Source: Methanocella paludicola SANAE (GTDB lineage: Archaea > Halobacteriota > Methanocellia > Methanocellales > Methanocellaceae). From it: a stretch of 64,000 nt of DNA. Of the stretch, positions 40,675-50,079 are shown in pieces; position 1 is the stretch's first letter, and every line of letters begins with the position of its first letter. The translations under genes and the position numbers were made by a program. Location of the stretch: the NCBI RefSeq assembly GCF_000011005.1, contig NC_013665.1:1351437-1415436 (forward strand), given 5' to 3'. The notes under the pieces are model-generated. The model saw only the letters and a list, made by a program, of their open reading frames with translations. It was not told the origin of the DNA and ran no database searches.

Positions 40675-42087
40675 ATGGCAGAAGTCACGGATAAGCGGCT
40701 CATTCTCCTCATCACCTGCATGTCGGCCTTTATAACGCCGTTCCTCTCGTCCTCGATCAACATCGCCCTTGTCTCTATCGGCAAGGAATTCCCGGGGACC
40801 GACGAGATCATGCTGGGCTGGGTGGTCACGGCGTTCCTGCTGTCCGCGGCCATATTCGTAGTGCCGTTCGGGAGGATCGCCGACATTTTCGGGCGCCGCA
40901 AGTTCTTCATCGCGGGATTGGGCGTCATCGTAGTCTCATCTTTCTTATGCTTCATCTCGAATTCTGTGCCGGTGCTCGTAGCGTCCCGGGCTATCGAAGG
41001 GTTTGGCGCTGCAATGATCTTTGGGACGGCCATGGCCATACTAACGGCGGCTTATCCGGCGAAGGAGCGGGGAAAGGTGCTCGGCATCAACATGGCGGTC
41101 ACGTATACGGGGCTGTCCCTCGGGCCAGTCCTGGGCGGCCTCATCACGCAGTACCTAGGCTGGCGGTACATCTACGGCGGCATCATGGTCTTTGCCCTCA
41201 TCATCACACTTCTCGCATACTTGCTGATAAAGGACGAATGGCGCTACCCGGAGACGGAAAAGTTCGACCTTCCCGGCACGGCTCTCTATACGGTCATGCT
41301 CTTCTCCCTCATGTACGGGCTTACCGAGGTCCCCGGAGCCCATGGCTTCGCATTGATAGCTCTCGGTCTGCTCATAATGATCGTATTCTTCTGGTGGGAG
41401 TTGAGGAATAAGAACCCCATCCTGAAGGTGAGCGTATTACGCAAGAATACGGTGTTCATGTTCTCCAACCTGGCGGCTCTTATCAACTATAGCGCCACGT
41501 TCGCCGTATCGTTCCTGCTTAGCTTCTACCTGCAGTATATCCGCGGGTACGATTACCAGACCGCCGGCATCATTCTTATAGCTGCGCCCATTATTCAGGC
41601 CGTCTTCTCCCCGCTCACAGGGCGCCTCTCGGATAAGGTGGAGCCCCGCGTCGTGGCCTCCGCAGGAATGGGGCTTTGCGTGCTGGGCCTGGCCTTGTTT
41701 GCCCTGCTTACCCCCGAAACACCGCTCATCCTTGTTATAGGGGGACTGGCCTTCATCGGCCTGGGCTTTGCGCTCTTCTCCTCGCCGAATACGAGCGCCA
41801 TCATGGGCTCGGTCGAAAAACGTGACCTCGGTGTCGCATCGGGCATGGTCAGCACCATGCGCCTCATCGGCCAGGTGATGAGCCTGGGCATCGCCATGCT
41901 GCTCTTTTCCCTCTATATGGGCCGCATCGAGCTTATTCCGGGGCCGAATCCTGCGCTGATGTCCAGCATTCAGACGGCTTTTATCGTTTTCGCCGTGCTT
42001 TGCGTGCTGGGCTTGATCGCCTCGGTGATGCGGGGTGACCTGCGGAAGAAGGAAGTGCCCGTGCCTGCGGCCCCACAGAAGCATTAG
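40675..42087 (+). CDS. MFS drug-resistance transporter (DHA2), paralogue of 25025-26443
   Basis: 470-residue DHA2-type antiporter with about 14 hydrophobic segments. It has the same motif set as the earlier gene: NIALVSIGKEF, GRIADIFGRRKFF, SLGPVLGGLI, VLRKNTVFMFSNLAALINYS. The start ATG at 40675 is the first in frame. No regulator gene is next to it, unlike the copy at 25025. It is followed by the 497-bp palindrome. Confidence 0.92.
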   Translation: MAEVTDKRLILLITCMSAFITPFLSSSINIALVSIGKEFPGTDEIMLGWVVTAFLLSAAIFVVPFGRIADIFGRRKFFIAGLGVIVVSSFLCFISNSVPVLVASRAIEGFGAAMIFGTAMAILTAAYPAKERGKVLGINMAVTYTGLSLGPVLGGLITQYLGWRYIYGGIMVFALIITLLAYLLIKDEWRYPETEKFDLPGTALYTVMLFSLMYGLTEVPGAHGFALIALGLLIMIVFFWWELRNKNPILKVSVLRKNTVFMFSNLAALINYSATFAVSFLLSFYLQYIRGYDYQTAGIILIAAPIIQAVFSPLTGRLSDKVEPRVVASAGMGLCVLGLALFALLTPETPLILVIGGLAFIGLGFALFSSPNTSAIMGSVEKRDLGVASGMVSTMRLIGQVMSLGIAMLLFSLYMGRIELIPGPNPALMSSIQTAFIVFAVLCVLGLIASVMRGDLRKKEVPVPAAPQKH

Positions 42088-42177
42088 ATATTACCTTACA
42101 TATTCAACGTTTTAAAATACTATTCTAATATGTAACAGCTGCTGCATTACATGCCGTATTCCACATGGCGCTGGATA

Positions 42178-42674
42178 GTTCGGTCGGTATCACGAACCTC
42201 TCCAAAGGAATTACACCACTAATTTTCTTTTATAATTTTACTCACTAAATCCCTGAGCCTCTAAAACACCGTCAATGCCCGAACTCCCTAATACTCTGGG
42301 CAGTGCCCAAACGCTCGAAGCCTCAAACCCGAAAATAAGGCTCTAAAACTCGAATACACGTTCGAAACGCTAAACGAGCAGGCACCAACACTCTAAGGCT
42401 CAGTTAAAACGCAAACTCCTCGAACACCCTAAATACCGGGGAACGACCGGGCTCTTAGAGTGTTAGTGCTCCACTGTTTAGCGTTTCAAACGTGTATTCG
42501 AGTTTTAGAGCCTTCTTTTCGGGTTAGCGCGTTAGAGGCTTAGAGCACTGCCCAGAGTGTTTGAGAGTTCGGGCATTGACGGTGAGCTAGAGCATTCGAG
42601 GCTTCGTGAGAAAAATCTAAAAAGAAGAATTCGTGGCTTATTTCCTTTGGAGAGGTTCGAGATACCGACCGAAC
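42178..42674. repeat. 497-bp palindromic element
   Basis: Large imperfect inverted repeat. The outer arms are GTTCGGTCGGTATC (42178-42191) and GATACCGACCGAAC (42661-42674), a perfect 14-bp pair; pairing continues inward (ACCTCTCCAAAGGAA against TTCCTTTGGAGAGGT; GTGTATTCGAGTTTTAGAGC against GCTCTAAAACTCGAATACAC) to a loop near 42403-42447. It has no coding frame of note. It is unrelated in sequence to the 420-bp elements but similar in form. Confidence 0.8.
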
Positions 42675-42689
42675 AAATCAGCTAGAACG

Positions 42690-43676
42690 CTATAGGTATT
42701 TGTCGATGTCCAGTATGTTCCCGTCAACCCATATCGATGGATTATCGACGACGCCGTCCATGTGCAGCGGAACGCTCACGTCCCCGCCGAAGGCGGCGTT
42801 GCTGCCCAGCGCGAAGTGGACTGTATGGGCTACTTTCTCGTCCTCGAGGAGTAGGCCGCAGATGCGGGCGGCAGGGTTCATCCCGATGCCAAACTCGGCC
42901 AGGTTCATCGCCTTCGGCCCGAATCCGGCGAGTATCTTTTCAAGCTCTTCAGCCCTTTCACCCTTTATCGAGTAGGCCATGCCTCCCTTGACCTCTATCC
43001 TGAGCGGCGATTTGAGCTTTCCCAATCTGCCCATTGTGACGTCGACAACAATAATGCCTTCAGCGTTGACCGGGGCTACATAAACCTCACCGGCAGGCAG
43101 GTTCGTAAAATCTCCTGGCTTGTGGGCGATGCCCGAATCCGTGTGAAATTCTCTGCCACCATACTCAACCCGGATATCAGTTCCTTTTTCTGTCGTGATG
43201 CGGGCTTCGCTGGTCCCGTTCAAGTGTCCGGCCAGGTGCCGGATGTTCTCGTCCATTCGCCGGTAGTCCACGGTCATGCCGCCGCCCGTGAATATGCCCA
43301 TGACGAAGTCCGTGCTCCGGGCGCCGAACGGCATGGTGGCGATGCGAGCGCCGTGTTTCACTGCCCTGATCTTCGCCTGCGTATGGGATAGCGATACTTT
43401 AGTGATCGCGATGATGACATCCGCATGGTACATCGCGTCGGCGACCACGAGCGGGGGCTCCTCGCCGTTAATGGTGCGGGGCCTCATCTCCAAATAAATT
43501 GCATCGTTCCCTGCAGCCAGGGCAGCCTGGTAAATTGGCACGCCCAGGTCCTTCCGCAGGCTGTCCGTGATGACGAGGACGGACTCGCCGGGCTTTACGC
43601 CCATGCAATCCTTTATTATGCGGCCGGATACGTCCGCGACGGTGGCCAGCTTAGAGGTATATGCGCCCGGATACAT
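42690..43676 (-). CDS. M29-type aminopeptidase
   Basis: 328-residue metallo-aminopeptidase of the M29 (thermophilic aminopeptidase/AmpS) type. Seen: VADVSGRIIKDCMGVKPGESVLVITD start, NLPAGEVYVAP, FGIGMNPAARICGLLLEDEK with a candidate metal Glu, VHFALGSNAAFGG with His, and LHMDGVVDNP with His and Asp. That is the normal ligand order. It is shorter than bacterial M29 enzymes (about 410), as is usual in archaea. It probably releases N-terminal residues during peptide turnover in the cytosol. It ends 16 bp from the 497-bp palindrome. Confidence 0.85.
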   Translation of the reverse strand: MYPGAYTSKLATVADVSGRIIKDCMGVKPGESVLVITDSLRKDLGVPIYQAALAAGNDAIYLEMRPRTINGEEPPLVVADAMYHADVIIAITKVSLSHTQAKIRAVKHGARIATMPFGARSTDFVMGIFTGGGMTVDYRRMDENIRHLAGHLNGTSEARITTEKGTDIRVEYGGREFHTDSGIAHKPGDFTNLPAGEVYVAPVNAEGIIVVDVTMGRLGKLKSPLRIEVKGGMAYSIKGERAEELEKILAGFGPKAMNLAEFGIGMNPAARICGLLLEDEKVAHTVHFALGSNAAFGGDVSVPLHMDGVVDNPSIWVDGNILDIDKYL

Positions 43677-43810
43677 GTTAGGATAAATAATCTAAGAAAA
43701 ATATCAATTTAATACTATCTTGAATAATTATTAAATGGAAGGGAAACGGACAGGGCTAATACCATCGCCGACGCCATAATTATAAAAACCTGCATCTCAT
43801 AGTTCTTTAT

Positions 43811-44611
43811 ATGCAGTCGGCCACAGACAGCACCACGAAAGCCGTAGTGGCCATAGTGGATTTTCTCACGGCCAACTGGGAGAAGCTATTATACACCCTC
43901 CTCATCGTCATCATCGCGTTCGCCCTCATACGGGTCCTGAAGGCCTTCATCGGCAAGTTCGGCAGGGACGAGGCGCTGACGCCTGGCACCGTCAGCTTTC
44001 TGCAGGCGGTCGTCAAATACGGCATACTCTTCTTCGCCGCCATCAACATCCTGGGCATTTACAGCTTTACCTACATCTATTCGCTGATCCTGAGCCTGGG
44101 CCTTATCAGCGTAGTCATCGCGCTCGGCTCGCAGACCATCATCTCAAATCTAATGGGCGGCATCATCGTGTACATCGAGAGGCCCTTCAAGCCGGGCGAC
44201 ATCATCAAGGTCGGCGAGAACACGGGCGAAGTGGACGGGATCAGCTTCCGCTCGACCACGCTCCGGGGCCTGAACGGGCTGAACATCGTCGTCCCTAACT
44301 CGACTTTCCTTACGGTGCCCATCGTTAACTATACCCGGACCAGGTCGTACCTGCTAAAAGTTCCATTCGTTATGCCCCGGGCCACGGATATCTCGAATCT
44401 GCTGTCGGCAATTAAAGAACACATTCAATCGCTTCCCGGCGTGCGCTACGACATGGACATGCACGTCTATAAGTCGAAGATCACCCCGGACAATATCGAC
44501 TACGAGTTCCATGTCTGGGTCAAGGACCCCAGGGATTCCGAAAGGGCCACATCGGCCGTTATCGACGTGATCAATGACTTTTATAAGAAACCATTAAAAG
44601 AGAAGGCCTGA
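43811..44611 (+). CDS. small-conductance mechanosensitive channel
   Basis: MscS-family osmotic-release channel, 266 residues. Three membrane helices (about 16-38, 55-75, 78-100) are followed by the conserved beta domain: RPFKPGDIIKVGENTGEV, the TLRGLNGLNIVVPNS segment, then the alpha-beta C-terminal domain ending with a short basic tail. Pore-helix residues GLISVVIALGSQTIISNLMGG match the MscS TM3 pattern. It is monocistronic. With mscL at 53750 the cell has both channel types in this window. Confidence 0.93.
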   Translation: MQSATDSTTKAVVAIVDFLTANWEKLLYTLLIVIIAFALIRVLKAFIGKFGRDEALTPGTVSFLQAVVKYGILFFAAINILGIYSFTYIYSLILSLGLISVVIALGSQTIISNLMGGIIVYIERPFKPGDIIKVGENTGEVDGISFRSTTLRGLNGLNIVVPNSTFLTVPIVNYTRTRSYLLKVPFVMPRATDISNLLSAIKEHIQSLPGVRYDMDMHVYKSKITPDNIDYEFHVWVKDPRDSERATSAVIDVINDFYKKPLKEKA

Positions 44612-44745
44612 AGAGGACTTTCCGTTTCCCCTCTCAAACGAATAAATTAATTTGTTCCCGATTACACAGTAAGATTTAATATATTACGACGTTTAATCAA
44701 TAAGTACAATTGGTTAATTCTCGATCGCTTAATCGGGGTATATAA

Positions 44746-45645
44746 ATGGTCGGATCGATGCCGGGCGAAGACAGGATCGTGGACGATAATTCCAGCCAGA
44801 AGCTTTTTAGTGAACAGGTAAGTCGCCTCTACGATGCGCTCGATGCCGATAACACGGCCGCCGCCCTTCAAATCATTGAAGCCATGGGCGATAATAAAAA
44901 TATGCTGGCCATGGAGCCGCTAAGTGTGCTTCTAGAATACCCTGACGAGTCTATACAGGCCGGCTCCGCCATGGCGCTCGGCAAGATCGGCGATAAAGCG
45001 GCCATACAGCCGTTGTTAAATGCCCTGAAACGCTCTTCCGATAAAGTCAACGTCAGCGTCGTAACAGCGCTGGGCATGTTCGGCGATAAAAGCGTGATCG
45101 GGCCTATTGAGAGCATACCGCTGACGCCCGATGAGCCCAGGCTTATTAACGCGGTCAGGAGCACCGTGTATAAGCTCAATCATCCCGAAGGCCCTGATGC
45201 GAGCGCTCCGGAGCCCGAGGAGGGGACGTCGGACGTAGACCTCGTGATGCTCGTGGAGAATAAGCTCGAGGAAAAGAAGCCTTCGCCGCCCGAAAACCAA
45301 AAAAGCCCCATACTCGCGGCCGTTTGCTCATTCCTGGTGCCCGGCCTGGGCCAGATCTATAATGGCGAAGGCTATGCTAAAGGCTTCATGTACTATGCCG
45401 GGATATACATCGGGTACCTGCTTCTTATCATTCCGGGATTCGCGTTATGGCTGTACAGCATATATAATGCCTACACGACGGCGAATAAGATCAACACGGG
45501 CGAGGTCGTGAAACCCGAGCCGTCTTTAGTAAGTATCCTTATCTATGCGGCGCTGACAGTCATTGTCATCCCGCTGATCATTACCATGATATTTGTCGTG
45601 CTCATTTTTGCCCTGATATTCCCGATGTACGGGTATCCAGGTTAA
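44746..45645 (+). CDS. HEAT-repeat plus TM2-like membrane protein
   Basis: 299 residues. The N-terminal half (about 20-145) has two or three HEAT/PBS-lyase-like repeats (SAMALGKIGDKAAIQPLLNAL, VTALGMFGDKSVIGPI). An acidic linker follows (about 148-180), then the TM2-like part (PGLGQIYNGEGYAKG, YNAYTTANKINTGE) with three to four helices. The C-terminal half is closest to the 11946-12338 protein. HEAT repeats suggest a protein partner at the membrane; no function is known. Confidence 0.8.
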   Translation: MVGSMPGEDRIVDDNSSQKLFSEQVSRLYDALDADNTAAALQIIEAMGDNKNMLAMEPLSVLLEYPDESIQAGSAMALGKIGDKAAIQPLLNALKRSSDKVNVSVVTALGMFGDKSVIGPIESIPLTPDEPRLINAVRSTVYKLNHPEGPDASAPEPEEGTSDVDLVMLVENKLEEKKPSPPENQKSPILAAVCSFLVPGLGQIYNGEGYAKGFMYYAGIYIGYLLLIIPGFALWLYSIYNAYTTANKINTGEVVKPEPSLVSILIYAALTVIVIPLIITMIFVVLIFALIFPMYGYPG

Positions 45646-46027
45646 GTTTTTTAAAAGGTAAGAGAGCCCCCTGCGAGTTTCGACCGGATGGATATCAGCC
45701 GATCATAACCCGAGCATATCTTGTGCAAATACTCCCACTCCAGCAAGCTTAAATATGGGAATAAACGTATACGTATTTTGGGTTTGGATTGGAGTAACTG
45801 ATGAGAAAATCTCATCTCTATCCGTTGATTGTTCAGCGATGGCTATAGAAATTTTGGATATGAGAGCCTCAATTTACATTCCCGCCTGGCCGATGCTCGG
45901 CCTACTCCTTTTACAAACGTGTCCATGTAGCCCGGCAAGGACAAACTGAAAATAATGTGAAGCGGCCCATGCGCCTGTTTGGCACTTGAGCATGGTTCCG
46001 CATTATCAAATGGGGATGGGAATAAAC
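45646..46027. other. long leader/promoter region of ftsZ
   Basis: 382 bp without a convincing gene. It holds a TATA-like TTAAATAT at 45749-45756 and a perfect palindrome ACGTATACGT at 45765-45774, about 260 bp before ftsZ. A 64-codon open frame (45755-45949) has no protein character. A nearer ftsZ promoter was not found. Confidence 0.4.
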
Positions 46028-47179
46028 ATGAGTATGGATTCAGTTGTGCAAGAAGCACTGAAATACACAGAAATGGAACGCGAGTACAGGAACGATAAGG
46101 GCGAGAACACTGCCGGTAGCGACTTCGAGGATTTTGGCCTCCCTCGTATCAAGATCGTAGGATGCGGCGGAGCCGGAAACAACACCATCAACCGATTATA
46201 CAACATCGGCGTCGGGAGTGTCGAGACAATAGCCGTGAACACCGATAAGCAAGGACTTGACATGGTCAAGGCCGATAAGAAGATCCTCGTGGGCAAGTCC
46301 CTGACCAGAGGATTGGGCGCGGGCGGTTTCCCGGAGATCGGCAAGAGAGCGGCGGAACTCGCGAGAGGCACTTTGCAGGAAGTCCTTAAAGACGCAGACT
46401 TAGTATTCATCACCGCAGGCATGGGTGGCGGAACGGGCACCGGGACCGCACCGGTCGTTGCCCAGGTCGCAAAGGAGCAGGGCGCCATCGTCGTTGGCAT
46501 GGTCTCCACGCCATTCAAGGTAGAACGAGCGAGGATCGTCAAGGCAGAAGAGGGTATCGCCGAACTAAGATCCGCGGCGGACACGGTCATCGTGCTTGAC
46601 AACAACAGGTTGCTCGAATATGTGCCGGACCTGCCTCTGGAGCAGTCGTTCTCTGTCATGGACCAGCTGATCTCCGAGACAGTAAAGGGCATATCCGAAA
46701 CGATTACGAAGCCATCGTTGATCAACCTGGACTTCGCTGATGTGAAGGCCGTCATGAACGGAGGCGGCGTCGCTGTGATGCTCATCGGCGAGGCAAAGAG
46801 CCAGGATAAGTCCGACAACGTCGTAAGGAACGCGCTCAGTCACCCGCTGCTCGACGTGGATTGCCGTGGCGCTACCGGCGCTCTGGTGCACATCACCGGC
46901 GGGCCTGACCTGACCCTGAGCGATGCCACGAACATCGCAGAGTCGTTAACGTACGAGATGGACTCTAACGCTAACGTTATATGGGGCGCAAGGGTCCAGA
47001 AGGAATACGAGGGCAAGGTACGAGTGATGGCCATATTGACCGGCGTGCATTCGCCGCAGATCATGGGCAAAGGCCAGAAGACTAGTGCCGCAACCAATGA
47101 TGACAGTGCCCCGATGGGCAGGCTGAACATGCGCGGCGGCTCGAAAGTGTCCAATTCCATCATCGATGCTATCAAGTGA
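46028..47179 (+). CDS. ftsZ: cell division GTPase FtsZ
   Basis: 383-residue tubulin-like GTPase that forms the division ring at mid-cell. The start ATG at 46028 gives [13 protein letters not shown]; a frame 14 codons longer is open but unneeded. Seen: nucleotide loop [11 protein letters not shown] (about 42-52), G-box [10 protein letters not shown] (131-140), [13 protein letters not shown]-type loop and the T7 loop [11 protein letters not shown] whose Asp completes the neighbour's GTPase site. The C-terminus ends in a short variable tail. Methanogens usually have two ftsZ genes; which one this is cannot be told here. It stands alone with a terminator after it. Confidence 0.96.
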   Translation: MSMDSVVQEALKYTEMEREYRNDKGENTAGSDFEDFGLPRIKIVGCGGAGNNTINRLYNIGVGSVETIAVNTDKQGLDMVKADKKILVGKSLTRGLGAGGFPEIGKRAAELARGTLQEVLKDADLVFITAGMGGGTGTGTAPVVAQVAKEQGAIVVGMVSTPFKVERARIVKAEEGIAELRSAADTVIVLDNNRLLEYVPDLPLEQSFSVMDQLISETVKGISETITKPSLINLDFADVKAVMNGGGVAVMLIGEAKSQDKSDNVVRNALSHPLLDVDCRGATGALVHITGGPDLTLSDATNIAESLTYEMDSNANVIWGARVQKEYEGKVRVMAILTGVHSPQIMGKGQKTSAATNDDSAPMGRLNMRGGSKVSNSIIDAIK

Positions 47180-47205
47180 AGCGGCCTTCGCTTCACCATT
47201 TTTAT
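47177..47205 (+). terminator. ftsZ terminator
   Basis: TGAAGCG-GCCTT-CGCTTCA, a 7-bp perfect stem overlapping the stop codon, followed by CCATTTTTAT. Good stem plus U-tract. Confidence 0.7.
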
Positions 47206-47248
47206 ATGAATAAACTCAAAAACCAAAATGGACGCAAACCTTTTCTTT

Positions 47249-47812
47249 TTTATTTATTTTTGCTGTGTTGAATTACTATCATCTCGCCCATGCTGTCAAA
47301 TCCCATTAAGAGGTTTAAGTCCGCGAAGACTGTTCGAGCCCGAAGACCGCTAAGCTTACGCGAAGACCGCGAAGACTATCTTAAATTAATTATGACTTTT
47401 TAGACTTAACCATCTAAATGATCTTTTAAGGCAGCGCCTCCAATGTTCAATATTTTTTCTTTATTCTCCATTCATTTACAGTTATGCCTTGGTTGAGTGT
47501 CCAATACACAGGGTCACGGGGCCACGGAGTACGCACGAAGATTCTTTTATATGCGAGACACGGAAGGGGACAGAGACGGGTTTATACTTAACTGAGAGAC
47601 AGAGTTACACAGGGCACGGCTTACCATAAACCGGCTCAATTACAACAATCCCATGAGTCAGTTAGCAGGTTTATCGCCAACCGGGCCCCTATAAGTTCTA
47701 CCTCTCAGTTCGCTCGGAACAGTCTTCGCGGGCTTGCACCTATTCGCGGGCTTAAAACCGGGACTGGTCAGATAAATGGGGCTAGTTCAACACAGCATTT
47801 ATTTTCAGTTAT
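47249..47812. repeat. decayed palindromic element with a third copy of the 420-bp element arm
   Basis: Outer arms pair: TGCTGTGTTGAA (47262-47273) with TTCAACACAGC near 47787-47797, and CCGCGAAGACTGTTC (from 47331) with GAACAGTCTTCGCGG near 47717-47731. The middle (from 47481, GTTATGCCTTGGTTGAGTG...) is a diverged relative of the 41-bp arm of the 420-bp elements. No gene is present between ftsZ and 48104. It looks like an old hairpin element. Confidence 0.55.
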
Positions 47813-47945
47813 CGTAATAACAAGCGCAACTCGCACATTTGGCGTCTGAGGAGTGATACTCAGAAACACTAAAATGGCTTTAATGAAAATTAGTTTTTTT
47901 TATCTAACGATTATAATAAAACATTCATTTTGTTTTAAAAAAAGT

Positions 47946-47994
47946 AAAAGAGCCCCCCGGCAAGATTCGAACTCGCGACCTGCTGATTACAAGT
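47946..47994 (-). repeat. tRNA-Thr 3' fragment A (attachment scar)
   Basis: AAAAGAGCCCCCCGGCAAG... to ...ACAAGT matches the 3' half of tRNA-Thr (52340-52387) including some downstream flank; identity stops inside the anticodon loop. With fragment B and the intact gene it forms three direct repeats in a row. Confidence 0.75.
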
Positions 47995-48103
47995 TAAAAT
48001 TAAAATAAAAAAGTCGGTCCGAAATATTTGTGGATTCGGACCAATCTTTAAAGTCCGAAGGTAAATTTTTGTGTAGAAAAACCGGACGGAATGGTGGGAG
48101 TCA

Positions 48104-48448
48104 TTAGGGTAGATGTGGATGCATCTGGCCGAATGCCATGAATATGATGTTCCATCCTACCCCAATCACGATTAACAAGGCCCAGAGCACGATGAACACG
48201 GCCAGTATTGCGAATGCGCCCTTGATTAACAGAGCCAATATTGTGCCTGCGTTCTTGAGTAACCGGTTAATCAGGTCATAACCAGATTCAAGGATGTCTA
48301 AGCTTGGCATTGATATTCTCCCCTCCAGGCGGGGGTCCAGCACAGCAATAGCTACAAAAATAATAACCGGAAAGAAAACGATTCCCAGTAATAATAAATT
48401 ACCAAAACAACAATAAGTAGCAAGTGCATTAGGAGCAGGTGTGACCAT
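48104..48448 (-). CDS. small membrane protein in inserted DNA
   Basis: 114 residues with two hydrophobic segments (about 12-38 and 72-103) around an amphipathic middle (LESGYDLINRLLKNAG). No family is recognised. It lies between tRNA-Thr fragments A and B in AT-rich DNA, so it is probably cargo of an older element at the same site. The start ATG at 48448 is the only good one. Confidence 0.6.
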   Translation of the reverse strand: MVTPAPNALATYCCFGNLLLLGIVFFPVIIFVAIAVLDPRLEGRISMPSLDILESGYDLINRLLKNAGTILALLIKGAFAILAVFIVLWALLIVIGVGWNIIFMAFGQMHPHLP

Positions 48449-48853
48449 TTACATCACAATTATTTAATTAGAGCAATTTACTTGTTATTAAATGCTTTGA
48501 ATCATAAAACTTGAAAGATATAAAATGAAAAAAGATGAGCTTTGTACCTATATAGTCGAGTCTGGGTGACGAGAATTAAAATATATAGATTATAAAAAAG
48601 TAGCTTGGAGATTTATACCCCAAGCCCATAAGTCCCCGGCGAGATTCGAACTCGCGACCTGCTGATTACAAGTAAGCGATTCGTGGCCTTTTTCTTAAAA
48701 TCAAATAACTGTGGACTTATTTTCTCATCCCTGTCAAGGATTATACGATTTCCTAGTCAGAAGGTGAGAAGTTTCATGAAAGTGAAATCAACCAATGGGA
48801 AGGTCGTGCCGTAGGATACAATAAGTATAAATCAAAATAAGCCATGTAAGCAT
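48449..48853. other. AT-rich gap holding tRNA-Thr fragment B
   Basis: Apart from the attachment scar at 48601-48673 nothing is recognised here. Just after it, 48881-49060 is rich in AAACC/CCTAAACC-type short repeats that lead up to the integrase ribosome site. Confidence 0.5.
48601..48673 (-). repeat. tRNA-Thr 3' fragment B with element flank (attachment scar)
   Basis: Bases 48634-48673 match tRNA-Thr 52348-52387 at 39 of 40 positions and stop in the anticodon loop. The adjoining 48601-48633 flank (TAGCTTGGAGATTTATACC...) recurs next to the tRNA-Thr fragment at 21914-21980. It is the scar nearest the integrase and the best candidate for one end of the element. Confidence 0.8.
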
Positions 48854-49081
48854 GTGCTTGAAAAAGCATATACTGACTGCGAAAGCCGTAAATCGAAATA
48901 CTCTGAAAAGGGGACTTTAAACCACACTACTAAACCAAAACCAGTAACGGCCAAACCACTATATCCCGCTTTGAGGGAACCACCTACTAAGGGCCGTGAA
49001 CCTAACCTTAAACCTAAACCACCTACAAAACCCCAAAACACCTACTTTTTCGTTGGCCGTGGTCAGGAGGTTAGGTCCAAA

Positions 49082-49981
49082 ATGTACATATCTGAAGTTC
49101 ACCTGGAGAGTTACCTCCTTGACACTCAAGGATTGAGTAATAAAAACGTTGAAACGATCGTACGGAACATTCGTGCCATACAGCGTGTATGGGGCGTATT
49201 GGAACCCTCTAACGAGAACGCCCTACTACTAAAAGCGGCCATGAGACAGAAAGGCCGTTCGCCTAACGCCATAAGACAATACCTTTGGGCCATGAAATAT
49301 TGGGCCAAGTCCTATGGTAAGGACATCGACTTTAAGGCCGTCCCTTTGCCGAAGCCGGAAAAGACAGTTCCAAAGATACTGGACTTTCAGGTGGTACGCG
49401 ATATCATCGAGGACGAGGGCCTGTCGATACGGGACCGTGTCATATTCATGGTGTTCGCCTTTACAGCTTGTCGCGTGGGCGAGCTAGCCTCGATTAACAT
49501 CGGGGATATAGATCATAAGGCGAGAACTCTCCTAATCCATGATACAAAGACGAGAAAGGAAAAGGTCGCCCCGATACCGCCCAGGTATTACAGCATCCTT
49601 ACCGTATATCTAGATGCCAGGGCTCGATACCTTGCACATATCGGCCGTAACACTGATGCGCTTATCGTCAGTGAACGCACCTGGACGGATGGAGATGGTA
49701 AGCCCCATAACGAGTTGACCAGTGACGGCATTAGACAGGCCATATACCGCATTGGCGAGCGTTACGGCATAGACGGGCCGTCCCAACCTGGGGAGAGGCG
49801 TAAGCGTATGTTACACCCTCATACGATGAGGCATACCGCTACTACTAAGCTGATGGATCAGCTCGGCAATCCTGAGGAAGTCATGCGGATAACGGGCCAT
49901 TCGAGTTCGGATATGCTCGATTGGTATTCGCATCCCCACATGGAACGCATAAAGGCCAAAATGGAAAGCTTCAGTTATTAG
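49082..49981 (+). CDS. tyrosine recombinase (integrase) of the tRNA-Thr element
   Basis: 299 residues from the ATG at 49082, chosen for its strong ribosome site GGAGGT at 49066-49071; the open frame runs 76 codons further upstream to a GTG but that part is repetitive Pro/Lys sequence. N-terminal SAM-like core-binding domain (about 5-85), catalytic domain with all residues: Arg131 (ACRVGEL), Lys156 (HDTKTRK), His247 and Arg250 (HPHTMRH), His273 (GHSSSD), Tyr282 (LDWYSH). It resembles archaeal XerA/SNJ2-type integrases and should recombine the tRNA-Thr site, cutting in the anticodon loop where repeat identity ends. Confidence 0.93.
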   Translation: MYISEVHLESYLLDTQGLSNKNVETIVRNIRAIQRVWGVLEPSNENALLLKAAMRQKGRSPNAIRQYLWAMKYWAKSYGKDIDFKAVPLPKPEKTVPKILDFQVVRDIIEDEGLSIRDRVIFMVFAFTACRVGELASINIGDIDHKARTLLIHDTKTRKEKVAPIPPRYYSILTVYLDARARYLAHIGRNTDALIVSERTWTDGDGKPHNELTSDGIRQAIYRIGERYGIDGPSQPGERRKRMLHPHTMRHTATTKLMDQLGNPEEVMRITGHSSSDMLDWYSHPHMERIKAKMESFSY

Positions 49982-50079
49982 CGAGGCCCCACGATGACCG
50001 GAAATGCTCGTCTCCAATCCCCGGGCCTTTGCTATAAAATTTTTTTCAGCTTGAACCCGACCGCGCCGCCTCTTCACCC

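Noticed and set aside
42301-42600. Possible CRISPR-like array (recurring CTCTAA, CTCGAA words)
   Set aside because: The words have no fixed period or spacers; they are the two arms of one long palindrome.
45755-45949. 64-codon frame upstream of ftsZ
   Set aside because: No domain, odd composition and no ribosome site; treated as leader or promoter DNA.
48854-49081. 76-codon N-terminal extension of the integrase
   Set aside because: Repetitive Lys/Pro codons from AAACC repeats, while a strong ribosome site serves the ATG at 49082.
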